Positions 35,908 through 46,033 are shown, counted from the first letter of the stretch. The stretch: 64,000 nt of DNA from Bog-756 sp963704585 (GCA_963704585.1 OY969919.1:3472001-3536000), one strand, 5' to 3'. Translations and numbers: made by a program. The notes: generated from the letters alone by a model not told the origin.

Positions 35908-36576
35908 GTGCCTGCGCTCCGCCTGGTGATCGCCAGCGCGAACACCGACAAGGCGGCGGAGATCGCCGAGATCCTCGGGACGGTGCCCGACCTCGAGCTC
36001 GTGCCGCGCCCCGCATCCGTTCCCGACGTGGACGAGACCGGTGCGACCCTCGTCGAGAACGCGCGGCTGAAGGCGCGGGCACTCGCCGAGGCGACCGGGC
36101 TCGCCGCGGTCGCGGACGACACCGGACTCGAGGTGGAGGCGCTCGACGGCGCCCCCGGCGTCTACTCCGCGCGGTTCGCGGGGGAGCGGGCGACCTACGC
36201 CGACAACGTGGCGAAGCTGCTCCGCGTCCTCGACGAGACGGGTGCACGCACTCCCGAACGTCGACGGGCGCGGTTCCGGTGCGTCGCGTTCGTCGCCGAG
36301 CCCGACGGTACGGAGCTCTGGTGCGAGGGCGCGGTCGACGGGACGATCGCGCCGGCACCGACGGGCTCGTCCGGATTCGGCTACGACCCGGTCTTCGCGC
36401 CGGACGGCTACGACGGGTCGACCTTCGCCGAGCTCACCGCCGCCGAGAAGCACCGCATCTCGCACCGCGGCCGCGCCTTCCGCGCCCTCGCCGAACGGCT
36501 TGCGGCGCCCGAGGCGTCCGCGGGGGACTCGGACCAAGGAGGTAGCGTCGGCCACCGACAGAGCGGGAGGAGGTGA
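35908..36576 (+). CDS. rdgB: XTP/dITP diphosphatase (RdgB/HAM1)
   Basis: 222 aa. Substrate loop SANTDKAAEI, ADDTGLEVEAL with catalytic Asp, GFGYDPVF and the C-terminal KHRISHRGRA. Removes deaminated purine nucleotides from the pool. GTG 35908 is one base after the rph stop; the last 25 residues are a low-complexity extension. Confidence 0.94.
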   Translation: MPALRLVIASANTDKAAEIAEILGTVPDLELVPRPASVPDVDETGATLVENARLKARALAEATGLAAVADDTGLEVEALDGAPGVYSARFAGERATYADNVAKLLRVLDETGARTPERRRARFRCVAFVAEPDGTELWCEGAVDGTIAPAPTGSSGFGYDPVFAPDGYDGSTFAELTAAEKHRISHRGRAFRALAERLAAPEASAGDSDQGGSVGHRQSGRR

Positions 36577-36577
36577 C

Positions 36578-37241
36578 GTGAGCGACGTCTCACAGGGACC
36601 CGGGTGGTGGCAGGCGTCGGACGGCAAGTGGTACTCGCCCGACCAGCTCCCCGGCGCGGTGGCGCCGCCGACCGCGCCTCCTCCGACCGCCGTGCCTACC
36701 GGGGGACCGCCGCCGTTCGGACCGCCTCCCGGTGCTGCGCCGCCCGCAGGCACTGCGCCTTCGGGTGGATACGGTCCGCCGCCGGGGGGACCGGGCTTCG
36801 CCTACCCGCAGGGACCAGGATTTCCGCCACCGGGAGGACCGGCCTTCCCACCACCGGGAGGACGCAGCCTTCCCATCACCGGGAGGACCCGGTCTCCCAC
36901 CACCCGGAAGTCCGGGCATGGCCTACCCGCAGGGCGGGCCGGTCTACACCTATCAGCAGCCACCGAAGACCAACGGCCTTGCCATCGCGTCGCTCGTCTG
37001 CTCCCTGTTCTTCTGGATGTACGCAATCCCGGGGATCCTCGCCATCATCTTCGGCTTCATCGCCCGGTCACAGATCCAACGGTCGGGCGGCACGCAGGGG
37101 GGCAGTGGGATGGCGCTCGCCGGGATCATCATCGGCTTCGCCGGTCTCGCGATCGGAATCGTCCTGGTGATCGTCATCGCAGCCGCGGTCAATCACTGCA
37201 ACCAGACCGGCAACTGCGGGACGACGTTCAACACCGGCTGA
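36578..37241 (+). CDS. DUF2510 and DUF4190 membrane protein (one frame break)
   Basis: About 220 aa. GTG 36578 follows GGGAGGAGG. N-terminal DUF2510 motif GPGWWQASDGKWYSPDQ, a long Pro/Gly-rich linker with tandem PPPGGPG-like units, then the DUF4190 two-helix membrane region (TNGLAIASLVCSLFFWM...GMALAGIIIGFAGLAIG). One extra G near 36865, inside the repetitive linker, shifts the frame. Function unknown. Confidence 0.8.
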
Positions 37242-37272
37242 GTACGCGCCGAGCTCGGCCGGACGCGCGTAC
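37242..37272. terminator. Bidirectional terminator between convergent genes
   Basis: GTACGCGC (37242-37249) pairs perfectly with GCGCGTAC (37265-37272); the loop holds a second palindrome, CCGAGCTCGG. Located between the convergent DUF4190 and DUF4388 genes. Confidence 0.6.
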
Positions 37273-37299
37273 GCGCCCGCAGCCGTGCGGGTGCGCCGG

Positions 37300-38274
37300 T
37301 CAGGCGACGCCGTTGTCCGCGGTGCCCGTCGACTGGGTGACCGGCGTCCAGGGGTCCTCCGCGATCGGAGGCGGCATGATGGCGACCTCGGCGAGGTTGC
37401 CGGGCTGCTCCTCGGTCTCACCCGCCGGGACGTCGCCGGTCGGGGGAGCGGGCACGACCACGGGATCGTCACCGCCGAGCCCCACCTCGACCGGTGCGGG
37501 CGCGACGGCGACGGGTGGGTCGGAGGGGATCACCGCGAAGGCCGGTGCCATCGTCACGGGCTCGTCCGCGCCCGGCGCGGGCAGCAGCACGATGAGGCCG
37601 GCGGCCAGCAGGTCACGCAGGGTGCGCAGGCCCACGATCTGGTCGCCGCCGATCGCTTCGAGCACGTCCTGGACGGACTTGCCCCCGGTCCCGACCGTGG
37701 TGAGGACCTGCCACTGGTCGCTCCGGATCTGGACGTCCTCACCCGGCGGGGCGGGTGAGAGGCTCACCGTCGAGGTGAGCGGCACGACGCTCCGCATCTC
37801 CCGCCACTCGTCGATCTGGTGGCGCACCTCGGAGAGCACGCCGTCGACCGGCACCAGCGGCTGACCGCTCGAGGAGGTCGTGCCGGCGGTGAAGTAGAAC
37901 CAGCCCTCCGTCAGGCACGCGAGCTCGAAGACGGCCTGTCCGATGGTGGTTGCCGAGCCGACCTGCGCGTTCGAGAGCAAGCCCCCGTCGAGCCAGAGGC
38001 TGCCGTCGATGGTCGCACTCTCGACCTGCAGCTCACCGGTCTGCTTCGCCGTCGCGAGGAGCGCGAGGACGTCCGCGAGGGCAAAGGCCGAGAGCGAGCC
38101 GACGAGCGACGCGGACGGCGCCGGGTCGAAGGTCGCCTCGAGCGCGACCGGTTCGTCGTGCACGACGGCCCCGTTGAGTTCAGGCCCTGGCAACGTATCG
38201 AGTCCCACTGCTCCCGCCGGCGGCTCGACCGCCTGGAACGGACCCTGCTCTACCCCACCGCTCTGCTCGCTCAT
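37300..38274 (-). CDS. DUF4388 domain protein
   Basis: 324 aa; ATG 38274 chosen because AGGAGG lies seven bases upstream (a second ATG is at 38310). The DUF4388 signature (LSAFALADVLALLATAKQTG, GSLWLDGGLLSNAQVG) spans residues about 55-170, as in PatA/PixG-like N-terminal domains. A helical segment and a Pro/Val-rich acidic tail follow. Family members take part in surface motility and signalling; role here unknown. Confidence 0.8.
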   Translation of the reverse strand: MSEQSGGVEQGPFQAVEPPAGAVGLDTLPGPELNGAVVHDEPVALEATFDPAPSASLVGSLSAFALADVLALLATAKQTGELQVESATIDGSLWLDGGLLSNAQVGSATTIGQAVFELACLTEGWFYFTAGTTSSSGQPLVPVDGVLSEVRHQIDEWREMRSVVPLTSTVSLSPAPPGEDVQIRSDQWQVLTTVGTGGKSVQDVLEAIGGDQIVGLRTLRDLLAAGLIVLLPAPGADEPVTMAPAFAVIPSDPPVAVAPAPVEVGLGGDDPVVVPAPPTGDVPAGETEEQPGNLAEVAIMPPPIAEDPWTPVTQSTGTADNGVA

Positions 38275-38475
38275 CGACGATCCTCCTGAGGACCCGCGTC
38301 TCCTGGCCATGTCCCTGTCCTTCAGTCGAGGCTCCTGCCCTCCAGATTAACCGCGAAGGGTGATGATTTCCACACTTATAGTGGTTTTCTGTGTTCGACC
38401 AGGTGCGGGGTGTGCGCAGGTGCCGGCAGAGCCGGAGTCGGCGGTGTCCGGATCGGCCACGGCTAGTCTCGGCCC

Positions 38476-39499
38476 ATGCCCAGTCCGCGCTGGAGCCCAC
38501 TCGTGGAGCGCGTGCGGTCGGGGATGGCGGACCTGGCCGCGGCCAGCGGGACGGCCCGGCGGTGGATGGGGGCCGCGGGGCGCGAACTCAACGACGCAGC
38601 CGCCAAGGGCGAGGCGACCGCCCGGCTGCGGGCGGCTGGTCTCGCCGACACCTACGTGGGCAGCTACTTCGGCGAGGGCCGCGACGCGTCCGGCGACAGG
38701 CAGGGGCGCTCGGGCTATGCACGCTACGACCGTGTGGCGTCGAACGCCGACATCGCGGGGTGGCTGCTCTGGCGCAACTTCCGGGTCACGAACGCCCTCG
38801 ACGTGGGATGCGCGACCGGTTACCTGGTCGAGGTCCTGCGCGAGCGTGGGGTCGACGCGGCCGGCTGTGACCTCAGCGGGTACGCGATCGCCAACGCGGT
38901 TCCGGGTGCGTCCGGCCACGTCCGCCAGGCGAACCTGTTCGCGGGCCTGCCCTGGGAGGACGACGCGTTCGAGCTCGTGACCGCGCTCGAGATCCTCGAG
39001 CACCTCCCGCCCGACCTCGTGCCGCGGGCGATCGCCGAGCTCGCACGGGTCTGCGGCGGGTACCTCTACGCGACGATCCCCTCGTTCGGCACGAACCGCT
39101 CGGGGCCGGACGGGCACTTCGAGGGCAAGGTACGCCCTGACCGGGTCGACCACTACCGCGGGCTCGGTCCCGACTACACCGGCCCGGTGCCCGAGGCCGA
39201 CCTCGCGGTCGATGCGGAGGGCCACCCGGTCGAGGGCCACCTCACCATCGCCTCGTTCGAGTGGTGGTCGGCGCGATTCGCCGACGCGGGGCTCGAGCGC
39301 GCTCCGGAGGTCGAGCAACGGCTCTACGCCGACATCGAGCCGGCCGACCTCGCGCCGTACTGGAACCTCTACGTCCTGCGGTCCCCGCACGCCTCCCCCG
39401 ACGTCGTCGAGCCGCGCTCGCCGGAACGGTACGCTCGCGGAGCTCGGCCTGCGCCATCCGCTCCTCGGGCACCGGACCGAGGCGGCGGACCGGACGTGA
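38476..39499 (+). CDS. SAM-dependent methyltransferase (one frame break)
   Basis: About 340 aa. Class I methyltransferase core: NALDVGCATGYLVEVLRERG (motif I) and CDLSGYAI, then EILEHLPPDLV. One extra base near 39433 breaks the frame; bridging gives TLAELGLRHPLLGHRTEAAD and the stop at 39497-39499. The substrate is not evident. The stop overlaps the GTG of the enoyl-CoA hydratase gene. Confidence 0.8.
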
Positions 39500-40333
39500 G
39501 CGCCGCCGGGGGATCCAGGACGGTTCTCGTCCTACGAGGACTTCGCCCACCTGCGCTTCGATCGGCCGGAGCCCGGGATCCTCCTCGTCACGATCGACCG
39601 GCCCGAGGTGCTCAATGCGGCGAACGAACGTCTCCACCGCGAGCTCTCGCAGGTCTGGTCGGTCGTCGACGCCGACGACAGCGTCGCGGTCTCGGTGGTC
39701 ACCGGTGCCGGGCGCGCCTTCTCGGCGGGGGGCGACCTCGCGATGGTCGAGCGGATGACCACCGACCACGACGCCGTCGTCGAGCAGTGGCGCGACGCCG
39801 CCGCGGTCGTCGAGGAGATGCTCGCCTCGGTGAAGCCGATCGTCTCGGCGGTCAACGGGGTCGCGGTCGGTGCCGGGCTGGCCGTCGCGCTCCTCGCCGA
39901 CGTGAGCATCGTCGGGTCCTCGTCCCGCCTGTCGGACGGACATGCACGCCTCGGCGTGGCAGCCGGCGACCACGCGGCGATCCTCTGGCCGCTCCTCTGC
40001 GGAATGGCGAAGGCCAAGTACTACTTGATGACCGGCGCGTTCATCGACGGCCCAGAGGCCGAGCGCATCGGTCTCGTCACGCGGTGCGTCCCCGACGAGC
40101 GGGTGCTTCCGGAGGCCGTGGCGGTCGCCGGTCAGCTCGCACGGGGCAGCGCGACCGCCGTGCAGTGGACCAAGCGGGTGCTGAACGGCTGGCTGGCCAC
40201 GGCCGCGCCGGGTTTCGGGGAGTCGCTCGCACTCGAGATGCTCGGCTTCCTCGGACCGGATGCGAAGGAGGGCCTCCGGGCGCTGCGGGAGCGCCGCGAC
40301 CCCGAGTTCCCCTCGGCCGTCAGGCGACCGTGA
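39496..40333 (+). CDS. Enoyl-CoA hydratase/isomerase (one frame break)
   Basis: About 278 aa. GTG 39496 overlaps the upstream stop (GTGA); one extra base between 39510 and 39523 must be skipped to reach YEDFAHLRFDRPEPGILLVT. Crotonase fold with the oxyanion-hole segments GRAFSAGGDLAMVE and VAVGAGLAVALLADV. The acidic residue usual at the second catalytic position is not obvious, so hydratase versus isomerase activity is open. Confidence 0.82.
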
Positions 40334-41486
40334 CGAGCGTGCCGATCGGGGTCAGCGGGTAGACGACCGCCGCGTTGGCGATCGGCATCTCGACGCAGCC
40401 GTCACTCTGGGGGTAGCCGTAGCCGGGCCGCACGAAGCCGTGGAGCGCATCGCCGCCGTTGAAGTAGCTCACCCAGGGGATGCCCGGATCGGAGTAGTGG
40501 GATCCGTCGGGGTTGGTGCCCGACATGGTCGTGACCGTGTAGCGGAGGTAGACCGGGAAGGTCCCCGACGCGGTCGGCGCGGCGGCCACGCCCGTGTTGG
40601 CGGGCGTCGAGTAGACCGGCGCGCCGTTGCTGTACACGGTGGTGGTCTCGGGCGAGGCCTTCGACACGTAGACGTAGTCGTACGGCGCCGGATCGACCGC
40701 CCCGGACGATGCGTCGGCGAGAAGCTGCTCCCAGACCGCCGGTCCGGCCTCGCCGTCGGTCTTCATGTCGTGGTGTGACTCGAAGGCCATCACCGCGCCA
40801 TGGGTGATCACGTCGGATGCGCCGGGCGTCCAGAGGCCCGAGAGCGAAGGTGGCTCGTTCCACCGCCAGGCGAACGTACCCTCCTGGGCCTGGGCGGCCT
40901 CCTGCGGGGCGGCGAGCGGTCCTGCGGGGGTGAAGCTCAGCGGGAGGTAGCCGAGCTGGGCGAGAAGCTGCTGGAGGCGGAGGGTGCTGCCCGCGGCCAC
41001 GCTGAACTGTGCGGTCGCCGTCTGATCGAGCACGTGACCCGCCGTGTCGGTGACGCCGCCGCTGCCGCCCGGCACACTGACCGTCTCGGTCGACGACGGC
41101 ACCAGGGGTCCGGCTGCCACGAAGTCCAGCGTGGTCGGCGTGGCGGGCAGCCAGCTCCCGGCGATCGGCGGGCTCAACGTCGGCGTCGGCGAGTGTGCGG
41201 CGAGCGGCTCGGAGAAGTGCACCGAGATGGTCGCGTCGCTCGGCACGCCGGTCGTGCCTGCGGCGGGGGTGACCGAAACCACGCGCAGGGGACCGTTCGA
41301 CGCGGTCACCGCCGCCGTCGTGCTCGGCGGGGTCGCCCCGCCGCTGCCACCGTGCTCGACGACCAGGGCGACGGACGTCCCGACGAGAGCGATCGCGATC
41401 AGGAGGACGGCCATCGGCCAGCCGCGGCGCCCGGCCTGCGATCGGCTCGGTCCTGCCGACGTGGAGTGTGCGTGTGCGCGCGGCAT
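40320..41486 (-). CDS. L,D-transpeptidase with Ig-like and YkuD domains
   Basis: 388 aa from ATG 41486. An N-terminal membrane anchor (MAVLLIAIALVGTSVALVV), a Big_5-like Ig domain starting VVSVTPAAGTTGVP, a peptidoglycan-binding-like region, and a YkuD domain with HGFVRPG and the catalytic cysteine in SDGCVEMP. Forms 3-3 cross-links in peptidoglycan outside the cell. Its 3' end overlaps the convergent hydratase gene by 14 bp. Confidence 0.9.
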   Translation of the reverse strand: MPRAHAHSTSAGPSRSQAGRRGWPMAVLLIAIALVGTSVALVVEHGGSGGATPPSTTAAVTASNGPLRVVSVTPAAGTTGVPSDATISVHFSEPLAAHSPTPTLSPPIAGSWLPATPTTLDFVAAGPLVPSSTETVSVPGGSGGVTDTAGHVLDQTATAQFSVAAGSTLRLQQLLAQLGYLPLSFTPAGPLAAPQEAAQAQEGTFAWRWNEPPSLSGLWTPGASDVITHGAVMAFESHHDMKTDGEAGPAVWEQLLADASSGAVDPAPYDYVYVSKASPETTTVYSNGAPVYSTPANTGVAAAPTASGTFPVYLRYTVTTMSGTNPDGSHYSDPGIPWVSYFNGGDALHGFVRPGYGYPQSDGCVEMPIANAAVVYPLTPIGTLVTVA

Positions 41487-41572
41487 CGTGGTGGTCCAGA
41501 CACAACCTAGCAGGGAGCCTCGACGACCCATCGTCGCCGCCGCGATACGGCCCGGCGCCTCCGAGCAGGTGG

Positions 41573-43924
41573 TCAGGCGGCGTCAGTGCCGGTGACGCGA
41601 TCGGTGATCGATCGCTCGAGCGCCGCGATCTGCTGGTGGTCGGTGAGCTTCCCACCGTCGGGGCCATGGACGTAGAACGCGTCCAGCACCGCGGAGCCGA
41701 AGGTCGAGACCTTCGCCGAGATGACGTCGACGCGGCAGTCGACCAGGGCGCGGGTGATGCGGTGCAGCTGCCCGACGACGTCCTCGGCGCGCACCTCGAC
41801 GACGGAGGCCGAGGCGGACGCGCTGTTGTCGACGCTCACCTGGGTCGAGACGAGGTGGGGTGCGGTCGCCCGCTGGCCGCTCCGGTAGGTGCGCGCCCGC
41901 TCGGTGAGCTTCACCTCGATGTCCATCGACCCGTTCATCACCGCCGCGAGGTCGTCGGCGAGCTGTGCGGCCTTCGGCCACCGTCCACGCTCCGGCTCGA
42001 CGGTGAAGGAGTCGACCGCGACACCGTCCTCGCCGGCGACGACCGCCGAGCGGACGTTGAGTCCGTGGAGGGCGAGGACCCCGGTCACCTCGGCGAGCAG
42101 TCCCGAGCGGTCGGGCGCGACCACGGTGACGGTCGGATCCTCGATCGAGATGGCCGGCTGGCCGTGGGTCCGGACCGTGTCCATGACGATCCGGAGCTCG
42201 TCGGTGATCGAGGGCGCCGGCGGTGCGACGGGTTCGCCGGCGAGCAGGCTCGCCGTGCGCTCGACGAGGTCGGCCACGAGGCCCGCCTTCCACGGTCCCC
42301 ATGCCGACGGCCCTGTCGCCAGGCTGTCCGCCTCGACGAGCGCGGTGAGGAGCTCGAGGGTCGCGCGGTCACCGACCTCGTCCGCGACCCGGCGCGCGGT
42401 TGCCGGATCGTCGAGGTCGCGTCGGGTCGCCGCATCGGGAAGGAGCAGGTGGAGCCGGACCAGGTTGACCACGACCGCCACCTCGTCGTCGTCGAGCCCC
42501 ATCCGTGCGGCGATGGTCGCGGCCACTCCCATCCCGATTTCGGTGTGATCCCCCTCGAATCCCTTGCCGATGTCATGGAGGAGCGAGCCGAGCAGCAGCA
42601 GGTCCACCCGGCCGACCCGGTGGGCAAGGGTCGCGGCGTTCGCGGTCGTCTCGAGCAGGTGCCGGTCGACCGTGAAGCGGTGGTAGGGATTGCGCTGCGG
42701 CTTGTTGCGGACGGCGGCCCACTCGGGCACGTACCGCTCGAGCAGTCGACGCTGGTCGAGCGCCTCGAGTGCCGCGATCGCCGGCGGTCCCGCTGCGAGC
42801 ACCCGCACGAACGAATCGCGCACCGCCTCGGCCCAGGGGGTCGGGGGCGTCGGCGCCTTGCGGGCGAGCAGGTTGAGCGCGTCCCGTGCGATGGGAAGGT
42901 TGCGCTCGGCCGCCACGGCCGCGAGCCGGAGGGTGAGCGTCGGATCGGCAGCCGGCTCGGCGCCGGAGGTCAGGACGACCTCGTCGTCCGAGAGGGCGAT
43001 CCCCGGCTCGGTGACCGCTCCGCCGCCGCCGTCGGCACCGCCGGTCCGCCGGTCGCGCCGCCTGCGCCCCCCGCCGGGCCGGGCCCATACCCGCCGGCGC
43101 CGCCATGCGTCGTCGCCCTCCCAGGCGATCGTGCGGCCCGCGGTCGCGACCCCGTGCATGAGGGACTCGGCGTCCTCCTCGCCGAGCGCGGCCGCCACCT
43201 GGTCCTGCTCCTGCAGGAGCACCTTGTTGAGCTCACGCCGCGCGCGCCGGTGCAGCTCGACCCGGATGGTGGTGAGCACGCGACGGGCGTTGTCGATCGC
43301 AACGATGTCGACGTAGTCGGCGAGCACGGGCACCGCCTGCATGAGCGCGGTGAGCGCACCCACGTCGCGCAGGCCGCCGTGGGACTCCTTGAGGTCGGGC
43401 TCGAGGAGGAAGCCGACGTCGCCGAAGGACCGGTGGCGTTCGGTCACGAGGTCGGCGAGCACCCCCAGCCAGGGTGGCTTCTGGCGCACCCAGCGGTCGC
43501 GCGCACCTGCCAGCACCGGCTCCGCGACCTTCGCGTCCCCGCAGACCACCCGCGCGTCGAGGAGGCCGAGTGCGACGCGCAGGTCCTCGGACGCGGCGTC
43601 CAGGACCTCGTTGGGCTTCCGCACACTGTGGTCGAGCCCGATCCCCTCGTCCCACACGGGGTACCAGATGCGGTTGGCCGCGGCGGAGACGTCGCGTCGC
43701 CCGCGGTGGACGAGGACCACGTCGAGGTCGCTGAAGGGGCAGAGCTCGCCCCGGCCGTAGCCGCCGACGGCGACCAGCGCCATGCCGCGCCCGTCACCGT
43801 CGGTCGCCTGCTCGAAGAGGCCGGTCAGCCACTCGTCGGCGGACGCCGCGTACGCACGGCAGAATGCGTCCCCCTGCAGTTCGCCGGCCTCGATGAGCAA
43901 CTGCCGTCGTGTGCGGAGCGACAC
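41573..43924 (-). CDS. glnD: [Protein-PII] uridylyltransferase/uridylyl-removing enzyme GlnD
   Basis: 783 aa from GTG 43924. Nucleotidyltransferase motif GGYGRGELCPFSDLDVVLVH near residue 50, HD domain LLHDIGKGF, and two C-terminal ACT domains (VTVVAPDRSGLLAEVTG; VVEVRAEDVVGQLHRITRAL). A low-complexity Arg/Gly insert lies around residues 275-300. Modifies PII in response to glutamine; no glnB or amtB in the window. Confidence 0.93.
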   Translation of the reverse strand: MSLRTRRQLLIEAGELQGDAFCRAYAASADEWLTGLFEQATDGDGRGMALVAVGGYGRGELCPFSDLDVVLVHRGRRDVSAAANRIWYPVWDEGIGLDHSVRKPNEVLDAASEDLRVALGLLDARVVCGDAKVAEPVLAGARDRWVRQKPPWLGVLADLVTERHRSFGDVGFLLEPDLKESHGGLRDVGALTALMQAVPVLADYVDIVAIDNARRVLTTIRVELHRRARRELNKVLLQEQDQVAAALGEEDAESLMHGVATAGRTIAWEGDDAWRRRRVWARPGGGRRRRDRRTGGADGGGGAVTEPGIALSDDEVVLTSGAEPAADPTLTLRLAAVAAERNLPIARDALNLLARKAPTPPTPWAEAVRDSFVRVLAAGPPAIAALEALDQRRLLERYVPEWAAVRNKPQRNPYHRFTVDRHLLETTANAATLAHRVGRVDLLLLGSLLHDIGKGFEGDHTEIGMGVAATIAARMGLDDDEVAVVVNLVRLHLLLPDAATRRDLDDPATARRVADEVGDRATLELLTALVEADSLATGPSAWGPWKAGLVADLVERTASLLAGEPVAPPAPSITDELRIVMDTVRTHGQPAISIEDPTVTVVAPDRSGLLAEVTGVLALHGLNVRSAVVAGEDGVAVDSFTVEPERGRWPKAAQLADDLAAVMNGSMDIEVKLTERARTYRSGQRATAPHLVSTQVSVDNSASASASVVEVRAEDVVGQLHRITRALVDCRVDVISAKVSTFGSAVLDAFYVHGPDGGKLTDHQQIAALERSITDRVTGTDAA

Positions 43925-44050
43925 GGCGGGACCGTACCACCGGCCTCCGCCACCGGTGTTGCCGTGCGGCGTCTGTCTGCTGCTCGCCTCAGACGCGCCT
44001 GCTCGCCCTGCCGCGTCCGTCCGTGGGCTCCGGCCGGTTAGCGTTGAGGT

Positions 44051-44245
44051 GTGGCCGACGAGCAGCACACCGGGCTCAGCCTCTTCGACGTGGTCCTCGT
44101 GGTGGGCGGTGGGCTCATCGCCCTGTTCGTCGCGTTCACCATCTTCAGCTTCGTCGTGGGCGTGGTGTGGTTCGTCATCAAGGTGGCGATCGTCGTCGCG
44201 ATCATCGCCTTCCTCGCAAAGGTGATCTTCGGCCGGCGGACCTGA
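44051..44245 (+). CDS. Small two-span membrane protein
   Basis: 64 aa from GTG 44051. After a short polar N-terminus almost the whole chain is hydrophobic (LFDVVLVVGGGLIALFVAF and FVIKVAIVVAIIAFLAKVIF), ending in GRRT. Divergent from glnD. Function unknown. Confidence 0.6.
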   Translation: MADEQHTGLSLFDVVLVVGGGLIALFVAFTIFSFVVGVVWFVIKVAIVVAIIAFLAKVIFGRRT

Positions 44246-44260
44246 GCTCGTACCGTCCGA

Positions 44261-45286
44261 TCAGGAGAGCATCGACTCGTAGAGTTCGACGTGCTCGGTG
44301 ACCATGCGGCTCGTCGAGAAGTATCCCTCGACCGCCAGACGACAGTCGGTGCGCTTGAGCTGGTCGAGCCGGCCGATCGCGTCGATCATCGCCGCCTCGT
44401 CCTCGCAGAGGAAGCCGGTCGTCCCGTCGTCCACCACCTCGGGCGCCGCGCCTTCCGGGAAGGCGAGCACAGGCGTCCCGCACGCCATCGCCTCGAGCAT
44501 GACCATGCCGAACGGTTCGTTCCAGCGGATCGGGAAGAGCAGCGCCGACGCGCCTGCGAGGAGCTCGAGCTTGCGCTCGTGGGAGACCTCGCCGAGGTAC
44601 TGGGCGTCGTTCCCGAGCAGTGGCTCGACCTGTTCCGCGTAGTACCGGCGCTCCCACACCTCGCGCATCTTGGCGGCCATGAGGATGCGGATGCCGGCCT
44701 TCCGGGCCACTTCGATCGCCCGGTGCGCGCCCTTGTCGTCGGCCATGCGCCCGAGGAACAGCACGTATGGCCCGTCGCGGTCGCCGGCCCCGTCGCCCAT
44801 CGGGAAACGTGTGGCGTCGACCCCGTGGTGGATGACCTTGGCGATGGGGAGGTCGGGGGCGGCGCGCCGCTGCGCGTGGGAGATCGCGACGAGCGGGACC
44901 CGGTCGCTGGTGGCCCGGTAGAGGTCGGTCAGCTCCGCGTTGAACGGTCCGTGGATGGTGGTGGTGACCGGCAGCTGCGGATAGTGCTCGGAATGGAACG
45001 GACCGAACATGGTGTGGTCGTGGACGACGTCACAGTCCCGCACCGCCTCGTAGGCGTGGAGGACGTGGCGCAGCTCGGGCACGGCCATCCCGATGCGCTG
45101 GCCCTCGGCGTGCTCGAGGACCCACTGGCGAGGCACCGGGCAGGTGGAGTCACCGGTCGCGAAGAGGAGGACGTCGTGACCGACGTCCTGGAGGCCGCGG
45201 GCGAGCTGGTCGACGACGAGCTCGATGCCGCCGTAGAGGTCGGGAGGGATGGGTGTCCACGGCGGAGCGATGATCCCGATGCGCAT
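44261..45286 (-). CDS. GT4-family glycosyltransferase
   Basis: 341 aa from ATG 45286. Rossmann-like N-terminal domain (MRIGIIAPPWTPIPPDLYGG), YVLFLGRMADDKG at the start of the second domain, and the donor-binding FPIRWNEPFGMVMLEAMACGTPVLAF (E-x7-E region). Retaining GT-B enzyme for a lipid, sugar or secondary metabolite acceptor. Convergent with the small membrane gene, 15 bp apart. No clear ribosome site, so the mRNA may be leaderless. Confidence 0.87.
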   Translation of the reverse strand: MRIGIIAPPWTPIPPDLYGGIELVVDQLARGLQDVGHDVLLFATGDSTCPVPRQWVLEHAEGQRIGMAVPELRHVLHAYEAVRDCDVVHDHTMFGPFHSEHYPQLPVTTTIHGPFNAELTDLYRATSDRVPLVAISHAQRRAAPDLPIAKVIHHGVDATRFPMGDGAGDRDGPYVLFLGRMADDKGAHRAIEVARKAGIRILMAAKMREVWERRYYAEQVEPLLGNDAQYLGEVSHERKLELLAGASALLFPIRWNEPFGMVMLEAMACGTPVLAFPEGAAPEVVDDGTTGFLCEDEAAMIDAIGRLDQLKRTDCRLAVEGYFSTSRMVTEHVELYESMLS

Positions 45287-45335
45287 GGGGAGATTCAACC
45301 ATCACAACCAGGAGGGTAGGATCACCCGACGCCAC

Positions 45336-45407
45336 GGCGGCGTGGCCGAGTGGTTTAGGCAGGGGCCTGCAAAGCCCCGTACGGCGGTTCGATTCCGCCC
45401 GCCGCCT
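45336..45407 (+). tRNA. tRNA-Cys (anticodon GCA)
   Basis: Acceptor GGCGGCG (45336-45342) pairs with CGCCGCC (45400-45406); T-stem GGCGG/CCGCC with TTCGATT loop; anticodon stem GGGGC/GCCCC with loop CTGCAAA, giving anticodon GCA. 72 nt, CCA not encoded. Confidence 0.95.
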
Positions 45408-45526
45408 CTGGGTCGGCCGTGGAAGAGCCCCGCCGTCGCCTGTCGATCCCCGCGCGAGCCCACCGCACGGCCCTCCACTGCGGTCCACGCCGGCTGGCGT
45501 GTCGGCACCCAGGGTTACCATGGGGC

Positions 45527-46033
45527 ATGACGGTCGCGGGACCGGACGCCGACTGGTTGGTGCTCACCACCGAGCTGCTTTCACTGGACACGGCGGCCGA
45601 GTGGGTGCAGAAGTCCGGTTGTGGAGCGGTCGTGACCTTCTCGGGGACCGTGCGCGACCACTCCGGCGGGCGCCCAGGGGTCACGAGCATCGAGTACGAG
45701 GCCTACGAGGCCTATGTCGAGCCGCGACTCGCGGACGTGGCCGACGGGGCACGGACCCGCTGGTGCGACCTCGGTCGGATCGCCCTGCACCACCGGGTCG
45801 GGACGCTCGCGGTGGGGGAGACCTCGGTCGTGGTCGCGGTCTCCGCTCCCCACCGCGCCGAGGCGTTCGAGGCCGCCCGCTTCTGCATCGACGAGCTCAA
45901 GGCGACCGTCCCGATCTGGAAGCGCGAGACCTGGTCGGGCGGCTCCTCCTGGGTCCGGTGCGATCACGGGGGCGTCGGTGGTCCGGCGGATCGTGTCGAC
46001 GGCGCGGCGCCCGTGGGCGGCGGCGTCAGGTGA
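45527..46033 (+). CDS. moaE: Molybdopterin synthase catalytic subunit MoaE
   Basis: 168 aa. IEYEAYEAYVEPRL, HRVGTLAVGETSVVVAV and active-site lysines K125 and K132 in DELKATVPIWKRE. With MoaD it inserts the dithiolene sulfurs into precursor Z. The C-terminus has a short glycine-rich extension. First gene of a tightly overlapping molybdenum cofactor operon. Confidence 0.94.
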   Translation: MTVAGPDADWLVLTTELLSLDTAAEWVQKSGCGAVVTFSGTVRDHSGGRPGVTSIEYEAYEAYVEPRLADVADGARTRWCDLGRIALHHRVGTLAVGETSVVVAVSAPHRAEAFEAARFCIDELKATVPIWKRETWSGGSSWVRCDHGGVGGPADRVDGAAPVGGGVR

